Positions 58,972-64,000 of a DNA stretch of 64,000 bases are shown here, one piece after another; positions within the stretch are counted from its first letter, which is position 1; every line of letters starts with the position of its first letter. The translations under genes were made by a program, and so were the position numbers. Origin of the DNA: Alcanivorax sp. (GTDB taxonomy: Bacteria; Pseudomonadota; Gammaproteobacteria; Pseudomonadales; Alcanivoracaceae); contig CP051239.1 in NCBI GenBank assembly GCA_017794945.1, positions 2,842,692 to 2,906,691 of the forward strand, read 5' to 3'. Under the pieces are notes generated by a model that saw nothing but the letters and a program-made list of their open reading frames with translations, did no database searches and was not told the DNA's origin.

Positions 58972-60740
58972 GAGCGCCGGCGGCACGCGGCGAGACCCGC
59001 GACGAGCTGCGCGCCGCGCTGGCCGCGCAGCGTTCGGTGTTGTGGTCCGTGGGCGCCTTCAGCGCCGTGATCAATCTCCTGATGCTGGCGCCGGCGGTGT
59101 ACATGCTGCAGGTCTACGACCGGGTGCTGTCCTCGGGCAACGGCCTGACCCTGCTGATGCTGACGCTGCTGGTGGTGGGCCTGTACACCCTGATGGCGGC
59201 GCTGGAGTGGCTGCGCGGGCTGCTGGTGATCCGCCTCGGCGACGGCCTCGACCAGACCCTGGGCGAGCGCGTCTACGAGGCCGGCTTCGAGCACCGCCTG
59301 GCCGGCGGTCCGCTGCCGCCGGGGCAGGCCCTCGGTGATCTCAACCAGGTGCGCCAGTTCCTCACCGGCAGCGCCATCTTCGCGTTCTTCGATGCGCCCT
59401 GGGCGCCGCTGTTTCTGCTGGTGCTGTTCCTGTTCCACCCCTGGCTGGGCGGGCTGGCCCTGGTGGGCGGCGGGCTGCTGCTGGCGCTGGCGTTCGTCAA
59501 CGAGCGCTGGTCCCGGGCGCCGCTCAAGCAGGCCGGGGAGCACGCCATCCGGGCCGGCAAGGTAGCCCAGGACCAGGCGCGCAACGCCGAGGTGGTGCGC
59601 GCGCTGGGCATGCTGCCGGCGGTGCGTCGCCGCTGGCGGCTGGCCCAGAACGCCGCCGTGGACGGCCAGCACCTGGCCAGCGAGCGCAGCGCCCTGATCA
59701 CCGCCGCCACCCGCGGGCTGCGCATTGCCCTGCAGTCGCTGATGCTGGGCACCGGCGCCTGGCTGGCCCTGGACGGGCGGATTACGCCGGGCATGATGGT
59801 GGCCGGCTCGATTCTGGTGGGTCGCATGCTGGCGCCGGTGGAGCAGCTGGTGGGCGCCTGGCGGCAGTGGGCGAATACCCGTCAGGCGCACCGGCGTTTA
59901 CAGGCGTTGCTCGCCGCGCACCCGACGCGTCAACCGGGGGTGGCGCTGCCGGCGCCCACCGGGCGGTTGCGGGTGGAGGGCCTGGCGGTGGTGCCACCGG
60001 GGGCCGCCCGGCCGACCCTGGTGAACCTGGATTTCGAGTTGGAGGCCGGGCGGATTCTCGGTGTGGTGGGCGCGTCCGGTTCTGGTAAGTCGTCGCTGGC
60101 CCGCGCGCTGGTGGGGGTCTGGACGCCGCGCGCCGGCAAGGTGCGCCTGGACGGCGCCGACCTGGCGCAGTGGGACCGCGCGGTGTTGGGTCCTTACCTG
60201 GGTTACCTGCCGCAGGATGTGGAACTGTTCGCCGGCACCGTGGCGGAGAATATCGCCCGTTTCGGGCCGGTGGACTCGGAGAAGGTGGTGGCCGCCGCCC
60301 GTCAGGCGGACGTCCACGAGCTGATACTGCGTCTGCCCGACGGTTACGACACCAAGCTCGGCGAGGGCGGTGATGGTCTGTCCGGGGGGCAGAAGCAGCG
60401 GGTGGCGCTGGCCCGGGCCCTCTACGGCGACCCGGTGCTGCTGGTGCTGGACGAGCCCAACGCCAACCTGGACGAGAACGGTGAAGCGGCCCTGGCCGCC
60501 ACCCTGCGCCGGCTGCGCGAGGCGGGCCGGACCGTGGTGCTGATCACCCACCGGGCCGGCGTACTGGCGGTCACCGACCGGATTCTGGCACTCAAGGACG
60601 GCGCCATGCTGCGTTTCGACGCCAGCGACAAGGTGCTGGGCAACCTGGGCGGCCGCCGGCCGGAGCCCGCAGGGCCGTCGCCGGCGGCCAACGGCGGGAT
60701 GGCCTACCGCACCGGCTTTGCCGGGGGAGGGCGGCCATGA
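58968..60740 (+). CDS. hasD: Type I secretion ABC transporter HasD
   Basis: A 590-residue ATPase/permease of the PrtD/HasD group. The N-terminal half holds six membrane helices (from SVLWSVGAFSAVINLLMLAPA). The nucleotide-binding domain has Walker A GASGSGKS at 368-375, signature LSGGQKQRVALARAL, Walker B LLVLDEPNANLD and switch His ITHRAG. It powers export of HasA through the HasE-HasF channel. ATG 58968 overlaps the end of the propeller gene as ATGA. The long open frame upstream of this is out-of-frame reading through that gene. Confidence 0.95.
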   Translation: MRAPAARGETRDELRAALAAQRSVLWSVGAFSAVINLLMLAPAVYMLQVYDRVLSSGNGLTLLMLTLLVVGLYTLMAALEWLRGLLVIRLGDGLDQTLGERVYEAGFEHRLAGGPLPPGQALGDLNQVRQFLTGSAIFAFFDAPWAPLFLLVLFLFHPWLGGLALVGGGLLLALAFVNERWSRAPLKQAGEHAIRAGKVAQDQARNAEVVRALGMLPAVRRRWRLAQNAAVDGQHLASERSALITAATRGLRIALQSLMLGTGAWLALDGRITPGMMVAGSILVGRMLAPVEQLVGAWRQWANTRQAHRRLQALLAAHPTRQPGVALPAPTGRLRVEGLAVVPPGAARPTLVNLDFELEAGRILGVVGASGSGKSSLARALVGVWTPRAGKVRLDGADLAQWDRAVLGPYLGYLPQDVELFAGTVAENIARFGPVDSEKVVAAARQADVHELILRLPDGYDTKLGEGGDGLSGGQKQRVALARALYGDPVLLVLDEPNANLDENGEAALAATLRRLREAGRTVVLITHRAGVLAVTDRILALKDGAMLRFDASDKVLGNLGGRRPEPAGPSPAANGGMAYRTGFAGGGRP

Positions 60741-62074
60741 ACGCCAAACTTCCGCACTTTGATGAGCAGCAAGTCACGCCGCTGCGCCGCCGTCGGCATT
60801 CACGAGTGATGCGCCACGGCTGGCTGCTGGTGCTGCTCGGTTTCGGCGGCTTTCTGCTCTGGGCGGCATGGGCGCCGCTGGACGGGGGCGTGGCCCTGGA
60901 GGGCACGGTGACCTCGGCGGGTTACCGGAAACTGGTACAGCCGGCGGTGGCCGGCGTGGTCACGCGGCTTGCCGTGCACGACGGCGACGACGTCGACGCC
61001 GGCCAGGTGCTGGTGGAACTGGACGCACGCACCGCCCGGGCCGAGGCCCTGGCGGCGCGATTGCATCACACCATGGCCCGGGCGGCGGTGGCGCGCCTGC
61101 GGGCCGAGCAGCGCGGTGACGATGCCCTGGTGTTCCCCGCCACGCTGAGCCGCGCCGCCAACGACGAGCCGGCCCTGGCCGCGGTACTGGCGTTGCAGCG
61201 CGAGCTGTTCGACAACCGCCGTGCCGCCCTGGCGGCCCGCCGGCAACGTCTGGAGGAAAGCCTGACCGGCGCCCGGGCCCGCCTGGAAGGCCAGCAGCGC
61301 CTCGCCGAGACCCAGCGCCAGCGGCTGGCGCTGATGGACCAGCGGCTGACAGCACTGCGCCCCCTGGCGGAAGGGGACTATGTACCGCGCAACCGTCTGC
61401 TGGAATTGCGCGAAAGCCGCGCCGGCCTGGAGGGGGAGCTGGCCGCCACCGAGGCGGCGGTGCGCGGTGCCCGCGCCACCCTGGGCGAAACCCGCGCCGA
61501 GTTGACCAGCCTGGAGCAGGAGCATCACCGCCAGGTGCGCGAGGAGCTGGCCGAGCAGGAGCTGGAACTGGCGCGCCGCGAGGAGCAGCGGGCGGTCAGC
61601 GCGGTGCGTGAGGAGCAGACCCGCCTGCGCGCCCCGGTGGCCGGGCGCATCGTGGGCCAGACGCTGCACACCGTCGGCGCCTCGGTGCGGCCGGGGGATG
61701 TGTTGATGGAGATTCTGCCCGCCGGCGAGCCGCTCTGGGTGGATGTGCGGGTACCGGTGGACCGGGTCGATTCGGTGCGTGCCGGCCAGCCCGTGGAGCT
61801 GATGTTCACCGCCTTCAACAGCAGCCGAACGCCCCGCCTGGACGGCGAGATGGCGCGGGTGTCCGCCGACCGGCTGAGCGACGCGGACAGCGGCGAACCC
61901 TATTACAGCGCCCGGGTGCGGGTACCGCCGGAGGCGGTCGCCGCGCTGCACGGCGCGGAGATCCGCCCGGGCATGCCGGTGCAGGTGTTCGCGCGCACCG
62001 GCGAACGCTCGTTGCTGAACTATCTGTTCAAACCGCTCGCCGATCGCCTGCCGCTGGCGCTGGAGGGGACATGA
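60737..62074 (+). CDS. hasE: Type I secretion membrane fusion protein HasE
   Basis: A 445-residue HlyD/PrtE-type adaptor with one membrane helix (about 31-53, GWLLVLLGFGGFLLWAAWAPL), a lipoyl-like beta domain split around it, a long coiled coil (about 100-285) and a C-terminal barrel domain with RAPVAGRIVGQTLHTVGASVRPGDVLMEILP. It links HasD in the inner membrane to the outer-membrane channel. It overlaps hasD and hasF by 4 bp each. Confidence 0.95.
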   Translation: MNAKLPHFDEQQVTPLRRRRHSRVMRHGWLLVLLGFGGFLLWAAWAPLDGGVALEGTVTSAGYRKLVQPAVAGVVTRLAVHDGDDVDAGQVLVELDARTARAEALAARLHHTMARAAVARLRAEQRGDDALVFPATLSRAANDEPALAAVLALQRELFDNRRAALAARRQRLEESLTGARARLEGQQRLAETQRQRLALMDQRLTALRPLAEGDYVPRNRLLELRESRAGLEGELAATEAAVRGARATLGETRAELTSLEQEHHRQVREELAEQELELARREEQRAVSAVREEQTRLRAPVAGRIVGQTLHTVGASVRPGDVLMEILPAGEPLWVDVRVPVDRVDSVRAGQPVELMFTAFNSSRTPRLDGEMARVSADRLSDADSGEPYYSARVRVPPEAVAALHGAEIRPGMPVQVFARTGERSLLNYLFKPLADRLPLALEGT

Positions 62075-63471
62075 CGGCCGGTTCGCGCTGGGGGCTGCTG
62101 TTGCTGGCGGTGCTGGCCGCGCCGGCCGGCGCCCTGACCCTGGAGCAGGCCTACGACGCGGCGCTCGGCCACGCGCCCGGGTTCCAGGCGGCGATCCAGG
62201 AGCGGGTCGCCGGCCGTGAATTCAAAGCGCTGGGCCGGGCCAACCTGCTGCCCACGCTGAGCTACAACTACTCCCGCGCCAAACACTGGTCCGAGGTGGA
62301 GCAGGACGCCGCCATTGGCACGGTGTCCGAGGAGCGGGACTACCGCAGCTACGCCTCCACCCTGCGTCTCGAGCAGCCGCTGTTCGACATGCGTGCCTGG
62401 GCGACGCATCAGATGGACGACGCCCGCGCCGCCCGTGCCGAACTGGAGTTCGAGGCGCGGTTGCAGGATTTCGTCGTGACGCTGGCGCAGGCCTACACGG
62501 ATGTCTTGTTGGGCGAGCAGCGGCAACGGCTGGCGGCCCATCGGGTGGCGACGCTGACGGCGCTGCTGGCCCACAACCAGGCGCTGGTGGACGGCGGCGA
62601 GGGCACCCGCACCGACGTGCTGGAAACGCGCTCGCAACTGGCGCGGGCGGAGGCGGAACGGATCCAGACCGCCGACGAGCTGGCCGTGGCCCGGCGACGC
62701 CTGAGCGCGCTCACCGGCTTGCCGGCGCGGGGCCTGACCGCGGCCGCCGAACCGGCGCTGCCGCCGTTGCAAGGCGCCGGCCTGGAGAGCTGGCGGGAGC
62801 AGGCCCGGCGCCACAGCCCGGTGCTCGGCGCCGAGCGTCAGGCGGTGCGCGTCGCCGAGCGCGAGGTAGCCCGGCAGCGGGCCGGGCACCTGCCCCGGGT
62901 GAGCGTGTACGCCAGCACCCGCAAAACCGATTCCGACAGCGAAAACACCTTCGGACAGACCTATGACACCGACAGCGTCGGCCTGCAGGTACGCCTGCCG
63001 CTCTATGACGGCGGCGCGGTCAGCGCCGCTCGGCGTCAGGCGGCGGCCCGTTACGGCGCCAGCGAGTACCAACTGGCCGAACGCCGCGACCAGGTGCTGA
63101 CGGCGGTGGAGACGCAGTGGCGCGCCTGCACCGGCGGGCTCGCGCGCATCGACGCCCTGCGCCGGGCGGTGGCCGACAGCGACGCCCTGGTGGCCGCCAC
63201 CCGCCGAAGTCTGCGCGGCGGCGAGCGCAACAACCAGGACCTGCTGGAAGCCCGCCGCGAGGCGCACCTGGCGCGCCGCGATCTGGCCGAAGCCCGCTAT
63301 CGCTACATCAACGCCTGGCTAGCGCTGCACCGCGAGGCCGGCACGCTGACCTCGGCACGCCTGCGACAGGTGAGTCGGGCGCTGTCCCTTTCCGACGCTG
63401 ATCCGTCATATCCAGTGAACCGTCCCGATATGGATCGGGAAGTCGATAACCAAGAAGGAAACGCGCTATGA
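62071..63471 (+). CDS. hasF: TolC-family outer membrane channel of type I secretion (HasF)
   Basis: A 466-residue TolC-like protein with a signal peptide over residues 1-21 (LLLAVLAAPAGA). Two outer-membrane-efflux repeats follow, with LEQAYDAALGHAPGFQAA at the start, helical hairpins and the SYNYSRAKHW and SVYASTRKTDSD strand segments. Having a dedicated TolC in the operon matches the PrtF/HasF arrangement in pseudomonads, whereas Serratia uses an unlinked TolC. The haem oxygenase gene starts inside its stop region (4-bp overlap). Confidence 0.93.
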   Translation: MTAGSRWGLLLLAVLAAPAGALTLEQAYDAALGHAPGFQAAIQERVAGREFKALGRANLLPTLSYNYSRAKHWSEVEQDAAIGTVSEERDYRSYASTLRLEQPLFDMRAWATHQMDDARAARAELEFEARLQDFVVTLAQAYTDVLLGEQRQRLAAHRVATLTALLAHNQALVDGGEGTRTDVLETRSQLARAEAERIQTADELAVARRRLSALTGLPARGLTAAAEPALPPLQGAGLESWREQARRHSPVLGAERQAVRVAEREVARQRAGHLPRVSVYASTRKTDSDSENTFGQTYDTDSVGLQVRLPLYDGGAVSAARRQAAARYGASEYQLAERRDQVLTAVETQWRACTGGLARIDALRRAVADSDALVAATRRSLRGGERNNQDLLEARREAHLARRDLAEARYRYINAWLALHREAGTLTSARLRQVSRALSLSDADPSYPVNRPDMDREVDNQEGNAL

Positions 63472-64000
63472 CCGTCGCTACCGATTCAAAAACGGCCAGC
63501 CCGCCTTTATCGCGCCGTCTTAAGGATGAGACGCACGAGATACACGATAGCCTGGACAGTCGCATCAGTGGTCTGTCCCCTTTTCTGAGCCGCGCCCACT
63601 ATGCCTGCTTTCTGCGCGTGCAGTTGCGCTTTCAGCACGCTACCGCGCGGCTCTACGAAGACGCTCAGCTGCACGGCTGGTTCGAAGGCCTGCCCCGGCG
63701 CAGCCGACTGAATCTGATCGAAGCGGATTGTCACGATCTGGGGCTGGCGGAGACCTTTCTGGTGGTGGACCGGTCCATCGGTCGCTCGGTGCGCTACGAC
63801 GATCCCTATGAAGCGGTGGGCTGGCTGTACACCAACGAAGGCTCCAATCTGGGGGCGGCTTTCCTGTTCAAACGGGCGGAGCAGGCACTGGGCCTGGGTG
63901 CCGATTTCGGCGCCCGCCACCTGGCCGGCCATCCCGAGGGGCGCGGCCTGCACTGGAAGCGATTCAAGGCCCAGTTGGATGCACTGCCGTTTAACGATGA
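63468..64000 (+). CDS. hemO: Bacterial haem oxygenase, truncated by window end
   Basis: Visible are 177 residues of a haem oxygenase of the PigA/HemO group, running off the end of the window. It opens the porphyrin ring to release iron, giving biliverdin. The proximal haem ligand fits His26 in LKDETHEIHDSLD. The distal-helix region is LYTNEGSNLGAAFLFKRAEQ (with the flexible GSNLGAAF), followed by ARHLAGHPEGRGLHWKRFKAQ. Its length so far suggests only about 20 residues are missing. It starts at ATG 63468 within the end of hasF, so it is translated with the exporter genes. It completes the route: haemophore, receptor, haem breakdown. Confidence 0.9.
   Translation, partial: MTVATDSKTASPPLSRRLKDETHEIHDSLDSRISGLSPFLSRAHYACFLRVQLRFQHATARLYEDAQLHGWFEGLPRRSRLNLIEADCHDLGLAETFLVVDRSIGRSVRYDDPYEAVGWLYTNEGSNLGAAFLFKRAEQALGLGADFGARHLAGHPEGRGLHWKRFKAQLDALPFND

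Overview
The window is a GC-rich chromosomal segment from a gammaproteobacterium. Three things point there: the gene order rnfABCDGE-nth, the block DUF3108-purN-purM-DUF2066-hda (an order I recall from Pseudomonas), and GTGGGAGC-type REP repeats. An Alcanivorax-like marine or hydrocarbon-associated organism is my best guess, but it is inferred from general gene style rather than a marker gene. Nearly all of it is dense, ordinary housekeeping DNA; the last 14 kb is accessory.

Layout. 1-2.6 kb: the end of pyrF, a ComEA-like helix-hairpin-helix protein, nth, and a glycine-zipper envelope protein. 2.7-8.8 kb: a complete rnfEGDCBA operon on the minus strand. 9-18.4 kb: a Spy-like periplasmic protein, a PhoD-like phosphoesterase, metG, a hybrid 7TM-DISM histidine kinase and a second PhoD-like protein. 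18.4-18.7 kb: a gene-free stretch holding a candidate small RNA and a REP element. 18.7-25.9 kb: DUF2288, a PA0069-type radical SAM protein with a LexA-like box, SDR, alpha/beta hydrolase, a hotdog protein, a DUF748 giant and a spermidine-synthase-like protein. 25.9-34.8 kb: slt, rsmC, an epimerase, a secreted ATP-dependent DNA ligase, tRNA-Gly(CCC), 1-Cys peroxiredoxin, a patatin and an AraC regulator. 34.8-44.8 kb: SIMPL lipoprotein, apbC, dcd, two DUF3108 paralogs, purN, purM, DUF2066, hda, LapA-like, sthA and smrA. 44.9-49.6 kb: a 55-residue protein, a double-GST protein and a fadA/fadB pair.

The highlight is 50.2-64.0 kb, a haem-acquisition (has-type) locus. It encodes an ECF sigma factor and FecR-like anti-sigma factor behind a Fur box, a TonB-dependent haemophore receptor (HasR), a HasA-type haemophore, its type I exporter (HasD-HasE-HasF, each overlapping the next by 4 nt) and a haem oxygenase running off the window edge. 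The haemophore gene is flanked by two related secreted proteins. Each has seven LYGTT-type repeats (probably a seven-bladed propeller), an Ig-like domain with paired cysteines and a GlyGly-CTERM sorting tail. I know of no role for such proteins in haem uptake, so this is the best candidate for an undescribed part of a system.

The other unexplained structure is a family of composite palindromic elements. There are three copies (about 950-1320, 9571-9983 and 49705-49982), with arms of 27-29 bp that differ between copies by compensated changes. All three lie at the 3' ends of genes next to terminators. The third copy abuts a 75-bp tandem repeat lying just upstream of the Fur box of the haem locus.
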